64,000 bases of DNA. Origin: Corylus avellana (lineage: Eukaryota; Streptophyta; Magnoliopsida; Fagales; Betulaceae). Below the pieces are notes generated by a model. That model was not told the DNA's origin. It made no database searches and worked only from the letters and a program-made list of their open reading frames with translations. Below are positions 1-13,300 of the stretch, piece after piece (within the stretch, counting starts at the first letter, position 1; each line of letters starts with the position of its first letter). A program made the position numbers and the translations under genes. The DNA is taken from NCBI RefSeq assembly GCF_901000735.1, contig NC_081549.1, positions 2,552,942-2,616,941 of the forward strand. The letters are read 5' to 3'.

Positions 1-508
1 GTTTTGAAAAACCCAAACATGTTATTTATTTGAATGAGCTGAAGAAAATTGGAGGAAATTTGTGTCAATTTTGGAAAGACACTTTTTTTTTTGAATTGCA
101 CTTTTCGATTTTGTAACTACACTTTTCTGCCTGTTTATATATTGTCATGTTATTTAAAATTTTCAATAACATGGTAATATATACACAATTAGATTCGTAA
201 AATTTAATCTAAATCATGAAATGACTCATCTTTATGTCAATTGAAATAGAAAAAATTCTTATTCGAGTAAAGTTGCTACTCTATTATATTTTTTTCAAAA
301 TTCTTCGAGAATTTAAATATATATACTAAGGTTTTTCTTCAAGCATGATTAAAAGAATTTCCTCCAACTCGATATATATTATCATATGTACTTTGAGTAT
401 GTGAGAAGCATATAGTTTTCAGAGAAGTCTAAAGAATTATTACATCATTCGACTACATGGTCAAGGATTGTTTCCCACTTCACAAACCATTGCCACAAGT
501 TACAAGTA
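1..508. other. 3' flank, no gene seen
   Basis: AT-rich sequence downstream of the oxidoreductase/hydrolase gene. Short T and AT runs only; no coding, RNA or mobile feature could be supported. Confidence 0.6.
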
Positions 509-1706
509 TTATGAAACTAACATGATCAGAAACAAGAAGAAAAACATCAAAACAACAACTAAAGGAGAAAACCAACTGTCAAACCCTCCATATTCTTCGT
601 ATGTATCATCTTCCCACTCCAAGGCTGCCTCTTTAGTGTACTTCCTTCCCGGAGCTCTGATTGCACCATTTCCTCCTTCAGCTGATCTGATATGAGACAA
701 AATGTGAGGAAAAACCTTCTTATCAGACTCTTCTCCAATCAAAAGGTCAGAATGCCCAAAACCCTCCACAACAACTCTCTCATGTCTAAAGCCAGGCTGT
801 GTAACTTCATGTACTTGTTAGCAAGTAATGAAGTCTTTGGGGTCACAAGGAGACTCCGCCCTCCTGAAATATAAAGAGTAGAGAGCGCCATTCTCTCATA
901 ATGGATCAAATATTTGTCGTTGCCATTGCTGTCTACAATGAAACCTGCTTTGCATATTTTTCTGAGGTGGGGAAATGCTGCCATGGGAAGCCTTGTCAAA
1001 TTCTCTTTATTTAACCAGTAGTGCATGCTGGGGCTTACGTTTCCATGCCAGAATGTGCTTCCAAATATACCAGCAAAAACCTCACACTCGTTGCAGGTGC
1101 ATCTCTCATGCCGTGGTATCAAGCGGGCAATAAATTTCAAGAGCCGATGACGGAAACTGCACTTTGATGTTTCCAACAGAGGCAGGATTTTGTTCTTGGC
1201 CTAGTATAACCATGGAAAGCTGCACGTTGAATTGAAACACCTTCTTGAGCTCAAGGAGAAAGAGACCTTGAGAAATTGTGCTAAATTACATTATGTATTT
1301 ATGATCATTAGAGCTAGAGGGTTTATTAAAATTTAAATTTAAATAATTAAATTTATCGTTACTTATTAACTTAAGCAGTTGAAATAAGTAGTGGGTATCA
1401 GAGTCGGAATAATTAAATTCGTCATTTCCTTTCTTGTTTGTATGTTAGTAATTGCTTTGTTATTGTCGATATTCTTTATTATTATTGATTGAGCATGTTG
1501 CAAACAAAGGGAAAGAAGAAAAAAAGATCAACACAGCTAAGCAAGCAACCAAAATATTAGCAACTTTGACATTATCGTCATTCTTTGACATCCCCACCGT
1601 CTTTCTGAACTCAATACGGATTGCTTCTCTGAAGGATTCTGACAGACTATATATAGCAACTTTGTGTCGATCAAGTTCTGCCAGAGAACTGTATATACAT
1701 CACACC

Positions 1707-1710
<4 letters not shown>

Positions 1711-1739
<29 letters not shown>
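1711..1739. repeat. (GA)n microsatellite beside a splice donor
   Basis: A run of GA repeats. On the minus strand it is TC-rich and begins a few bases after the donor (CCA then GTAATC) of the hydrolase exon ending at 1744. Confidence 0.9.
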
Positions 1740-1742
<3 letters not shown>

Positions 1743-4304
1743 CTGGGAGCAGAGGACGCCACATTTTGAACATTGATGAAGCGTTAAGCTTAAAGAACAT
1801 TGAAGAATTGGTGCAAGACAGGGAAGCTATATGGGTTGCAGATACATGCCCCCCCATGAGAGCTATATGCATGGCTAAGCCTCCAACACAATGTGCAACT
1901 ACATGTATTACTGTATGCTGCCCATGTAATTCAAGGATCTTATTTATTGCTGCAAAAGAAGAATAAAGTGAGAACTGAACAGGCATTGGATCAGTGAAAA
2001 ACTAAGAATTGATAAAATGACTTATATATGTATGATTTTGCTTTCTTTTACCAGCTGGGACATCAAATCTTCCAATATCTTCAATTGTGAAGTCCTTTGA
2101 AGGATTCAAAGGGTGCAACCTTGGTTGCAGTAGCCATGTTTCATGGCCTTCTTCCAGTAAAGTTCTGACTAAATCATTTGGTTCTGTTGGCAACAGTAAC
2201 TCTCAGTAGAATGACCATTAAGAAGGAGAACTGGATTTAGTTGTTTTGGTCCTTCAAGTCTCGATGGATTTTGGGTGCACTTCCATTGCCTGCAACTGAT
2301 AAAAGATCCATCTTCTGCATGGTATACATAGGGGACACGAGATTAGAAACTCAAGTAGAAACAGAAAGAACAAAGATCTCTGTGCGCCATATATGTCACA
2401 TTTTGGTCATCAATTCAGATTACAAGGTGAGTGTATAACTTGATGGTGTTGTGTATTCCTTCTTCCAGTCATCTTCTCTATTTTAAGCTTTTAAAGTGCA
2501 TTTACCAAGTTGAATTTACATACTGGTATAATTTCAATGAATATCCTGTTTCTGATGTATCAGCATTGACTCTAGCTCCCAAGACTGCATTGAATGCAAT
2601 CACACTAATCCCAAGCAGATTTGATTTTCACACTTAAACAATGGATTTAATTAGATTCCTGATACCTGATTGTATTTCATGGAGGGTGCTGCTTGGATGA
2701 GGACCATAAGGTTTAACATACGAATCCGATAAGATGAAGTCCTTGTGACTCTGTCGTGGTATCTGTAAAAAATAGGTTCTTAGGAGAGTGTGTAATAGAT
2801 GACGTATGAACCTCCCTCTCTCGTTTCCTTCAAGGCTTAAGATGCTCTTCAAAAGCTGTACCATGGAGATACAAAGCTTGCCTTTTTGATTCACCATGTC
2901 TTCCCTTGAATTGTTCTCAACAACTTTTTTAAATGTCACATGCAGTGTTGTTGTCTCCCTCCAAGCATATAATCCAAAGAGATAAGGATTCATTATCTTC
3001 CTTCCCTCAAGAATATATCTGCATGAACTTGAACTTTATTAGTTCTCTAATATCAGAAAAGAAAATATTGAAGAGGAAATTTATGTTAAACCTTATCATA
3101 CGTACCTTGAACCAGAGGAAGCTGCAAGGAGAAGATGATAATGCATATACTGTGTGTAAGGAGTTCTGCATTCTACTTTACACAAATTTATTTTCCCATC
3201 TATAATATGTAATTTATCCTTCTCAAAGGCTCTAAATTCCACATATCCACCAACTTTTCCTCTTAAAAGAGGATGACATTCTCTGACACCCCATTTCCCC
3301 TTATGATCTTGAGAGTTCATCTTCACTTTCAGATAAGCTGTGCATGGCATACCCCCTACATATCCCTCCATGGTTTCATTAAAAGTGACCGTTGATCTCC
3401 AATCACTCTTTATATTCTTGTCAGTGATATAATGTGGATCTTGATGTACATTTTTAACAGGAATTTCAATACTGCTCTTGTACTTGAGAACATCCCTCAC
3501 AAGGTGCCTACTTACGGACTCGGCCACAGTTGCAATAGTAAGAGATGGGTTTATGCCAACAGAACATGGGATTAAAGAAGCGTCACAGACATAGAGGCCG
3601 GTGTGTACAGTACTGGTGGGACCTTCTGGGTCAAAAACCTGACCACTCGGGTTACAAACACCACATGGACGGTCAGATGATGCATTGCAACCACCTAAAA
3701 GATGTACTGATGTGCTTCGATACCTTGACATGAAGAGTATTCCTCCTAATTTCCTAGTGAGCTTCTGAAAGGCATTGATTTTCCTAGGGAGTAAAGGATC
3801 GTGAGGTGGACTAAAGCAGATTCTATTCCTGTCCTTATCAAATGTAATTTTCCCGTCACTGTCATCATATCCCATTGCATTAAGAATCATTGCTTGGCTT
3901 GCTTTAAAACCTGTTATGTGTTTTATCTTGTCAATTATCCCATGAAAGAACCAGGATCCAGTTGGCCAACCGTAAGTCGTGATCCCTTTAAACAGCAGGT
4001 AGGGGTAAGCTGTTGGAAGTACAGCACTCTGAGCCAACATGCAGAAAAAAGTTAAATGTTGGATGAATCCTTAATGACAAGAGTTTTTATCCTTATATGT
4101 TCAAATGTATATCTATGTATGCAAGCATGTACTTGGATACTTTTAATACTGTTTAAAATTTCTATTGCAAAGATCTAGACGGGTAGGTGGTTAAAACACT
4201 CTTGACCAATGTCACACTGACTTTAAAGATAATTAATCAATGGAGTATGGATCGTGATACACCAATGTCACACCGGTTGCATGGCACATATAGTTAAGGT
4301 TATG

Positions 4305-4665
4305 AAGTACCACCCGCCTACAAACTTTAAAAAGTGATATCGAGACTCTCCATACTACAATCTGATGTCAAATTAGACATTTTTATATATTTTTTTCTTT
4401 TCAAAATTCCCTTAAAGTTATTAAATTAATAAAAATAAAAATAAAATAAAAAACCGTTGGAAAACAAAAAACAAATCAAGAGGGCTAATATAAAAAGGGC
4501 CACCATTTTTGGTATTTTTATTTAATTTTTTTTTCAAATAGTTATTTTTTAAATAACTTTAAGGGTATTTTGGAGAATAAAATGAAAAAGTGTCTAATTT
4601 GACACATGGTGGTAGTATGGTGAGTTGTGATGGCACTTTCTAAAGTTTGGAGGTGTAAATGAAAA
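4305..4665. mobile_element. MITE with about 75-bp inverted repeats, intronic
   Basis: The left arm (about 4317-4382, including gtcaaattagacattttt) is repeated inverted at about 4588-4650 (aaaaagtgtctaatttgaca). The interior is AT-rich. It lies in the intron between exons 4860-5101 and 3106-4028 of the oxidoreductase gene. Ends and target duplication are not resolved. Confidence 0.65.
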
Positions 4666-6870
4666 TATAGTTGCAATTCATTGGAGCTAAAGTATATTTT
4701 TCCTAAAAATCAAACCATATATAATGGCATACAAAAAACAGTACCAGTCAAAATTGTTAGAATATTAATTAAATAATTAAATTAACTCCTTCCTATCAAC
4801 TTAATCTCTTAGAATAAGTAGTATGAATTTAGGTTTTAGATGTAGAGAAGTTTGGAGACCTGGATTGTGAATCCCAACGAAGATATATAAGATGAAGAAA
4901 TGGATGGCCCTGGCCTTTCTTCAAATGGTATCTTTGAGAGTTGCTTTCCCTTCAATCCGTAAGCACTCAAGGGTGCTTGGCTTCCAGCAAGATAAGCCAC
5001 AGTATTCCCATTACAGCTGAATCCAGACCCAAGTGCATCTGAAAGTTTCAATCCTCCCATTTGTGATCGGAAAAGTATCTCAGTTGTGCCCAAAACCCCC
5101 CCTATAGGAAAACAAAGAAAGATGTTTCGAACTTGTTAACTGATTTTTTTTAAGACAAAATTTGTAAATAGGTAGATATCATTTGCATGCTACTGCTTCG
5201 TACCTGAGATGTCTACATAATCAGCAGTAATAAAGTCAATCTCATTCAAGTAAACATGCCATCTTCTTCTCTTTCTGCCAATTATGCCTTCTTCTCGGCA
5301 AATTTCATATGGGTTCTTAACAACATACTGAACTTCACATTCTGTTATAACATGACATCCTGCCTGCATCACAAAGAAACTCTGATTTTAACAGAAAAAA
5401 AAAGTGAGATTTAAATAAGAATAAGGACAACCGGTGCAATCCGCGGTGGTTGCCTCAATGGTGCATCGGGGTGGCCACGACCACCCTGGAAGCTTCTGCT
5501 AAGGGTAGTCAGCCACTCATCGGACAATTATTTTCTTTCTAGAAAAAAATGAAAAATAAAGACTTTTTTGGAAAATAATTTTACAGATAGGGTATTTTAA
5601 AAAACTTAGCCAAAATAAGATTCATTTCCTTCCCCTTCCCCTTGTGTGGACATGTAAAAAAAAAAAAAAAGAATAGGAAGATTCATTCTATTGCAACTTC
5701 TTTTATTCCTATTAATACCCATTCGTATTACTAAGAAATCATCATTAAAGTGTACCATACGTAGCCTTACTATTCCATGTGGCATTTGAAAATATAAAAC
5801 CATTACCAAAAATGGACCCTATACAGAATATTGAACTCCCAATTTTTAAGTGACGGAATAGGATCAAATTCTGGTTTTAACAAATCGACGCTGTTCTAAA
5901 TAGAAATAAATTAAATGATAGAAAACATGCCTGGATTGCCGAAAGTATATAGTTTTTGTCGGTAGAACTTTTGGCATTATAAGGACATCCAGCAAGACAG
6001 TTTCCACAGGCTAAGCAGCTATCAACTCTTTGAGGCTTCACTTAATTTGATGCAGGCTCTTCAAGACCAAAATTCATGCTTAGCTGTAATGAAGTCTCAA
6101 AACTTTTTTCAATCTGTCCATCACCTAATATTTCTCCCAAGACTTTGGCAACAGGAAACTTGACAGGAACACTTTGTATTCTCAGCATGGCTGCAGCAGA
6201 AGCTTCACAATTATCCCAATCCTTTTCCCATTCCTTTGGCCACTTGGGATTCCTTCTGGCTCGAACTGGGGTTGGCAGCATCACTCCTGCATTCACAAGT
6301 GAACCTCCACCAAGCCCACAGGCCACTGCAGCTAGAGAATCATTTTGTTCATGTACCTATATTTTCATCAAACAAATTCATATATATTATGGAGTTAGAA
6401 ACTAAGCTTCTTTTACTCAGGTTTTCAACTCCATGTGACTACTATTTTTTGGCGATTTGACAGCGGATCCATGATATTTTTATTCATAAGTAGTTCATTT
6501 CAATGATTCCAAATATCCAAATACTAAAACGTTATTTTGCAGTAACCTTCTGTTCATGTTTATGTTTGATTTCAAAGACAACAGGGCATAACAAAGAGAA
6601 AGTAACCTGGAATAAAGCATCTTTTGGGCCAAAGCTGACACCTAAGTTGCGGTTCTCCATCCTCACAGCAGACATGATCTTCAAGATGTCAGTTGGAAAA
6701 TCCTGAGCTTCCCATCTCCTGCCTTTCTCAATTAAACACACCTTTATCCCCGCCATTGACATTCGACAAGCAGCAACAGAACCACCATATCCAGACCCCA
6801 CGACAACAGCATCATAGCCACCTTCTTCTCCATCACCAAGCCTTCTCATTGACTCTGCTTGTTTCCTCAT

Positions 6871-7990
6871 GATTTTCTTTGAAATCCCCGGTCAAAGATT
6901 CTTGAACCAAGTTCTTGTGTATGGTCAATTATAGTATCCCATTACAAAGAGTACTGCAACGGTACAGGTTAAAAAGAATAGTACTGCATGAGAGAATTTC
7001 AGTTTCAGATTCTATCAAATTTATAGCTGGATAGGCTGTAGCCGCGGAGGTTGCGGGAGATACTATTTTGTCTCTTATAAGGATGCTTTGTTAAGGGAGC
7101 GGCTACAACTTCATTTCCTTTTTCAATAAACAGGCCATAAATATTTTAAAGTATAAAAGGACCAATGCTAGCTTGAAGATGAGACAAATAACCTCCTAGT
7201 TATATGCTCACTGAAACTTACCTCATCTCTAATGTTCCAATAGTGATTGCATAAATTCCAAAAGCAGCAGCTATATTTTTCCCAGAGATATAGAATCAGA
7301 CGAATCATTACAATTAAAAAAGAAAAAAGAAAAGAAAAAAAAAAAAAAAAAAAAAGAAAAGATGTTGATTCCATAGTTCATGTCCAGCAATGTAAATCAC
7401 CTTGTTATATGCTCCATTTACAACAGATACCTACAAAGTCTCCATTAACAATTGCATAAATCCAAAAGGCAACAGATGTATTTTGTCCAGCAACATAGAA
7501 TCACACGCAAACATAATCTATAAAGAAAATCCTTACTTCTTGTCCTGAAGAAAGCAAATGCTTCATACTGATTGGGAAAAAAAAAAATATTACTGAGGTT
7601 GTTTGTAGAAAATCGTACATTACATGCATGTTTTACACATCAGACTTTGTTACGTATGGGTGTTACTTGTGAAAAAGTAAAAGAAAGAATTGGAAATGTC
7701 TGTGAGAATTAAGTTGTTTATCTTTATAATTCTTGTAAGCCTTTATAAGACATTCTATGTTAATAAAATCATCATAAACTAATTGAATTCCTTTCAAATG
7801 GTTAAATATGTTTAGCCTTCAAACCCAGGTTGATCCAATGGTCGCAAGGCATCCATACACATGAGACAAGGGCTAGGATGAAGGATCTCTCCACAGAAAC
7901 CAAGCTTCATTGCAGTATAAAGTATGCATGGACACATTAAAATAATTCAACATAACCTAAATTTTGTTTCATTTAAAATAGAAGACTCAT
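6871..7990. other. Intergenic, with an imperfect direct repeat
   Basis: Separates the start of the oxidoreductase gene from the stop of the next minus-strand gene. About 7180-7300 and 7400-7515 are diverged direct copies, both containing attgcataaat, ccaaaa and atagaatca. An A-rich tract lies at about 7317-7357. No gene seen. Confidence 0.5.
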
Positions 7991-9268
7991 TCACAATCTT
8001 GCGATTTCAACTGACTTCTGTAGGGCTTGCAGTAGACTTCTCATGATTCTCGGCTCACCAGGAGGTGATCGATCTTTTAAGGATCCATTTCTTATAGCTC
8101 GGAAAATAGGACCAGAATCAGCAGTTGCTGGAAAAACCAAACAATCTATGTACACGAGTACCTCAGTCTTCCCATCATCATCGATTTTAATAAAACCCAG
8201 TCTTGCTCCACCAGCTACTTTGTCTACCTGCTTAATTAAAATGCAGATTACTTCATTGAGGCGAAATAGGAGATTATGAGAGAGGAAATTAATTGCGGTA
8301 TCCACCTATCCCAAATAAGTAGTCCCACATTTTAGTCTGCTTGAAGCAGAGCTCCATCTCTTAAGCTGTCCGAATTTCACAAAGATCACCCAATTTGAAT
8401 TCATAGAATCAATTTGAATTTATGATTTTAAAACGTGTAATTTAAAAACTAGTAATTTCAAATCGTGTGATTTTTAAGAATATAATTAAGTGTTTGATAA
8501 AATCCCGATATCGCCTTTGAAATCGTACATTTTTTAAATCCATTCTATGATTTGAAAACACAAAGCATTTCTTTAAAATAAAATAAAATAAAAATCCCAC
8601 ATGTGATGTTCCAAATTTTCTATAGAACAGAGGCATAGAATATTTCGGATATTAGTCAAACAAGAACTGAAGCACATAATCCAGCGTTGATCAAGATGAA
8701 TGTGTACATTGGGAATTGGCCAAAGGGCCTATAGCGTTAATTTCATACGTGTGTGAAAGGAAAGACATAGGCAACCGACCTTTAGAGGTTCAGGAAGTGG
8801 CAGATTAGCTCCTTGGGAAAGACTATTGGCCCACTGAAAAATTAAAATTAAAAAACACAAATACTTAATATATTCGTTAAATAAAATTGTTAAAAAAATA
8901 AAGCAAAACAATTATAATTGGTATTATTCTAAATATGAGTGAGCTCGTCAGTATACCTGAAAGAGCAAGGTCTCGAATCTCTGAAGATCGGTATTCGGAG
9001 GCAATTTCATGGTCCCTAAGGAGACTCCATCATCGGCGTCGTCGGCCGGCACAATGCGGCCACTTTCCGGCGACGACTTGGCCACTGAAATCAGATTCCG
9101 CTGGCCGGAGAATTGTCCGATCTTGGAAAGCAGACGGCTGTTATCTTTGTTCCAACCGCCGGTGAGTACTGGTGAGCGGAAAACAACCACCGGAGGGGAA
9201 GGGGAGGAGAGTTGCACGTGCCAGTTGACACGTGCTGGATGGAGAAGTAGCCTCTCAGCATAGGCCAT
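7991..9268 (-). CDS. Uncharacterised conserved plant protein, probably plastid-targeted
   Basis: Three exons join in frame with GT-AG borders: 8957-9268, 8780-8833 and 7991-8227, giving 200 residues. The start MAYAERL is the outer of two nearby ATGs (9268); the other, at 9261, is out of frame. The first ~60 residues are rich in Ser, Arg and hydrophobic residues and poor in acidic ones, fitting a transit peptide. A compact domain follows: WANSLSQGANLPLPEPLKV, then AGGARLGFIKIDDDGKTEVL and YIDCLVFPATADSG, ending in a basic helix (RSLLQALQKSVEIARL). No catalytic motif is visible and I do not recognise a named family. The exon structure and consistent phases make it a real gene; the targeting is inference. 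The first exon lies close to a GA-rich stretch (9271-9300) in the likely 5' UTR. Confidence 0.75.
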
Positions 9269-10387
9269 GGCTAGAGAGAGAGAGACAGACAGACAGAGAG
9301 AGTTGCAGTGTGTGAAGACAGGCTTTTCGTGTTGGTTTGGATAAGAAACTGAGAAAGTGTGGCGGTTCGTCAGGTTTCAAATATCTTCGTGCCACATCAG
9401 TAATTTGTTAATGACTACTTATTGCTGCGAACAATTTCGACGCTATACTTTAAAACCTTCGCCGCAGGAACTTCTTTAGCGGGTATTTTTTTTTTACATG
9501 TCCATACAAGAAGGGAAATGAAATTTGAACTAGTAATTTCTGCTTCATTAGGCGTGTCCTCAGCAGATTAGCAGGTAGCTTTTGCCATTGCTTAATACCT
9601 GATAAAGGTAATGCTTAATCAACTTTTGATTTTTTTTTTTTTTTTAAACCAGAGTTAATTGAGATTTTTTTAATTTAATCCAGAATGCAAAAAAGCAACT
9701 GCGTACTGCATTTAAATTTAATTCTTACATTTCTTTTTTTTTTTTTTAAATAAAATCAGTTTCAAAATTGAGATTTTTAATTTTGAATAATATTAGTGAC
9801 TCAATCAATAAAACTAATAACATAGTTACCGAATATAATGTGAAAAAACATTGAAGCAAGCCAAGTTAGATTTTTCGTTTTTTAGTTTTAGATAATTTTA
9901 TTTTATTAAAGGTTCTTGAAAGGATGTTATTGCTGTCTGCCATGATTGGATCCAACATATTTCTTCAAAAAACGATCAACAGCCACTCCGCTTCAAACAA
10001 TTATCATTAATCAAGAAACAATTTGAATAAAAGTCGAGACAAAAGAGTGTATTCATCATATGGACATGTCTGTAAACACAAAAATGGCTCCGACAGTGTG
10101 GGATAAACAAGATAATTTATCTAGTTTTTCACTGTAATTGATGCTTTCAGAAGATTAACCTGCTCTTCTAGGTAGCTTTGGATTTGTACAAGGAATAAAA
10201 TGGAGAATCAACACAATCTCGTACAACACCAAAACGGCAGAATCAACTCTTGAAATCTGAAATTTTTGGTGGATTGAGTTGTCCCTGATACTCCTAAAAA
10301 CCACCTCAGTTGACAAGTATTTTTGTTCCGTTTCCTAAGAAGCACCTTGGGATGATTGGTTTTACTCTGCTTTTGGAATTTCTTTCA
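9269..10387. other. Intergenic between two minus-strand genes
   Basis: Contains the promoter side of the 200-aa gene and the 3' flank of SNX1. Poly(T) tracts at about 9488, 9630 and 9735 suggest old retro tails, but no body could be assigned. Confidence 0.5.
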
Positions 10388-13300
10388 TTAAGATGAGGAA
10401 CAGGATTCAAGCTTAGGAAGAAGACTTCTCCAAGCATCTGCTATACCATTTGCGAGACGCGCCTGTCCTTTAGCGAATTGGTGAAAAGCAGTTCCCATAT
10501 CTAAAGTTTTTTGTTCCTGAAAACACACTATCTCTTCGTTCATCAATCGCACAATCGTCTCAAAAGTTTGTGTTGCTTCGTCGCTCTCTGCCTTCAACTG
10601 CATCACCAAACCAGTTTAGCAAAATAACAAAAACCCTAAAGATGTAAACTGGAGAATGCTCAACTGAGCTGACTTGCCTCATTATATTCCATCTCAGCTT
10701 CTCCTACTCTATCAGAGCGTATTAGTGAGAGCTTGTTACTGTAAAGCAAAATACAAATAATGAGAAGGCCACTTAAATACAGACACAAGCAAAGCAAACT
10801 AAAATGAGCATTAAACCGTACAGATTAATCTCTTTCAACTTTATTGTTTCAGCCAGTTCACAATGTCGCCTAAAGGCATTGGCCCTCTCTGCTATAGTCG
10901 CCTGTATCAAGAAACAGAACAAAGAGGATTAGCTTGACAGATGGAGAATAACCAAAAAAAAAAAAAGAATGATCCCGTCACTATTATTAATTTTTCCCAT
11001 ATTATCACTTGCTATCAGCACTTCAACTCGTTTTGACAGAACTATCAAACAGGTGGTTAAGATACAGTCCTCAAACAATGTTAATGACAAGCCAAATCCA
11101 CCTTAATTGATTGTACAGCGCGCACGTAATCTTTCAAGGGTTCTTCAAAGTTCATCAAGATTTGGTGTGCCTGCAAATTAATACAAAGGCAATAAACTTC
11201 ATATTGCATAACAAACTTTTCAAAACTAGCTTATAAAAAAAGGGCAAGTTTTTAATTTAAGACTACCTCCTTTTGCAGCTTAACTGACAATGTCTCTGCT
11301 TTTGCCCCAAGCTCAGAAAATGCCATCCCTAGAGAATTTCCTTCACAAGCACCAAGAAGCTTGACAGCCTTCCCAAAATCTGACAGAGATTGCCCCAACT
11401 CTAAGGAAACAAATATAAAGAATTAGATATTAGTTACATGAACCCACTCTATAATGAGACAACAACAGGTAAAGCAAATAAAACTCATAAAAAGCCTTCA
11501 AAATCCTCAGTACCTCTGTGCCTCTTTACAAGACGGTATGCATGCTTCTGAGCTTCAGCCAAGTGGTTCTCAAGCTCAAAGATGTAGTGCTTCAGCTTCT
11601 CATATTCAGGATTTGACTCTTCCACAGGCTTTTCCTTCCCAAGAACAACGTCACTCACTTTAGATTGTACATCCTGTCAGATAGTCGGAAAGACAAATTA
11701 TTGCTAGATCAGATCATCTTTCAAATGGATAGCCATACTAGTTCATGTAGCTCATTTAATCCGATGGGCATTTAAGATAAATACATAACCAATGTATTGC
11801 ATAGTGGAAGAAAAGGCTGACCCGTGCGCTCACACTTCATAACTTCAATTAAAGCAGAATGAATATCTACTAAATTACGCAGATTGAATCAAGACCTAGG
11901 GAATATAATTTTAATAGAATATCACTCTTGTCACTAAAACTCTGTCCAAATATTATGCATAGCAGCTAGACAGAAAAAAGAACTACTAGGTGACTGAGTG
12001 CAAGTTGTGTTCAACATACAGACCTATTTGCTTGGAATTCCACCACATGGATTTTTATCATTTTTACATCACACATCTAAAATCTGATGCTTAGAAAAAC
12101 CAGATCAGAGACAGCTTTGTCTGATAAATATGGCAACAATTTATGCTGTGCACAGCTTTCCAGTACTCATCTTTCATTCTTCAACTACAGTCAAGCAAAT
12201 TATCTACTAGAAGGAAAAATGTAGAAGCTATGTTCAAGTCTTAAAGTTTGTGAAAGCCACTTGACATTGTAGTACCATTTACGTTTGTGTTGAATTCTAC
12301 CAACACTGTTAATCATCTTAAGATCATGAAGAATTCATCTAACCTTGAAGATCTGCATAAAATCGGAGGGCTTCTTCTTAAAAATACCAGTCTCTTGTGA
12401 CCTTAACCTCTCCATTGTCTGACCAAGATGTAAAACAAATAAATTAAAAATTTCAATGGCAGATATGAAAAGAGTAGGAACCAAAATTAATCTTGAATAA
12501 CTTTGCAAACATAAAAAATAAAAAATCCATCAATAGTAAGGTTACAATCATCACTGAGTATGAAAAAATTCCCTAACAGGTAATTGAGTAATGTTTTAAG
12601 AAACCAAAAAAAACAAAATGGTTTCTCATCATTTTCTAAAGAATTCCATCAGACGCCGTCGTATAACATTGCTAGAGATGCACAGCATTGGTGCCTCTTA
12701 CCAAAAAAGTGCCAGCTGTCAGACTCCTCCATTGGAAACATCATCAAAAGATTATTAGAGAAATTAAATCGTTTGATGATTGCTCAGAGAAAAAAAAAAA
12801 AAAAAAACCTTTGATGACCTGGTGTTTTTGATATGGACTCCTCTCTATTGAAACTTTAAGCCTTCCTGAGAGAATTAAGGCTTAGGGTTGAGGCACACAC
12901 ATCAGAACTGAAAAATTCAATATGCATTCTCAAGGCTCTGGAAGATATTTCCATTTGATAATTAAAATTTTCAAACTGGCACAGCCATTGGCTTTCCTTT
13001 CGAGTCAGATCCTAGAACAACAAACTCCAAGGCAGTTTATTTTTGAAAACTGTAAAAAGCAAACAAACAAAATTTCACTAAAGGCCACATAGCCATCTAG
13101 CTCTTTTTGTTTTCCCCTCTCATAGGAACCTTATAAAACTTAAAATTTAAATTACAGCCATTCCATCTGATTTTTTTTTTCTCTGTTGTTATTTATTTTT
13201 CCTTCTTTCATCATGTCTGTGGAGATAGCTTTTCTACAATTGACAAAATATTCACAAATAGATTCTTGTTTCCTGTAAAATTAATCATGTTAATGAATTG

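Larger units (their letters stand above)
509..6870 (-). pseudogene. GMC oxidoreductase / alpha-beta hydrolase fusion gene with disabling lesions
   Basis: Exons I can place on the minus strand: 6607-6870, 5931-6356, 5204-5363, 4860-5101, 3106-4028, 2666-3018, about 2524-2584, 2052-2314, 1744-1949 and 509-1200. The N-terminal half is a flavoprotein of the glucose-methanol-choline family, cholesterol-oxidase-like: FAD-binding VVVGSGYGGSVAA in exon 1, ACGLGGGSLVNAGV and a cysteine cluster CLACGNCLAGCPYNA in exon 2, and a C-terminal GINPSLTIATVAE segment. The C-terminal third is an alpha/beta hydrolase: PVLLLNGHSTESY, nucleophile elbow AHCVGG (Cys where Ser is usual) and GFGHSDLLIGEES with the likely catalytic His. 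Lesions: TAA at 6042-6044 inside exon 2 with homologous protein continuing after it; one base missing near 2194 (frame lost between TESY and LPTEPNDL); one base missing near 803 (frame lost between YMKLH and PGFRHERVV). The 2584/2314 junction is also out of phase as drawn. Either a decaying gene or local sequence errors; SNX1 nearby is clean. Confidence 0.75.
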
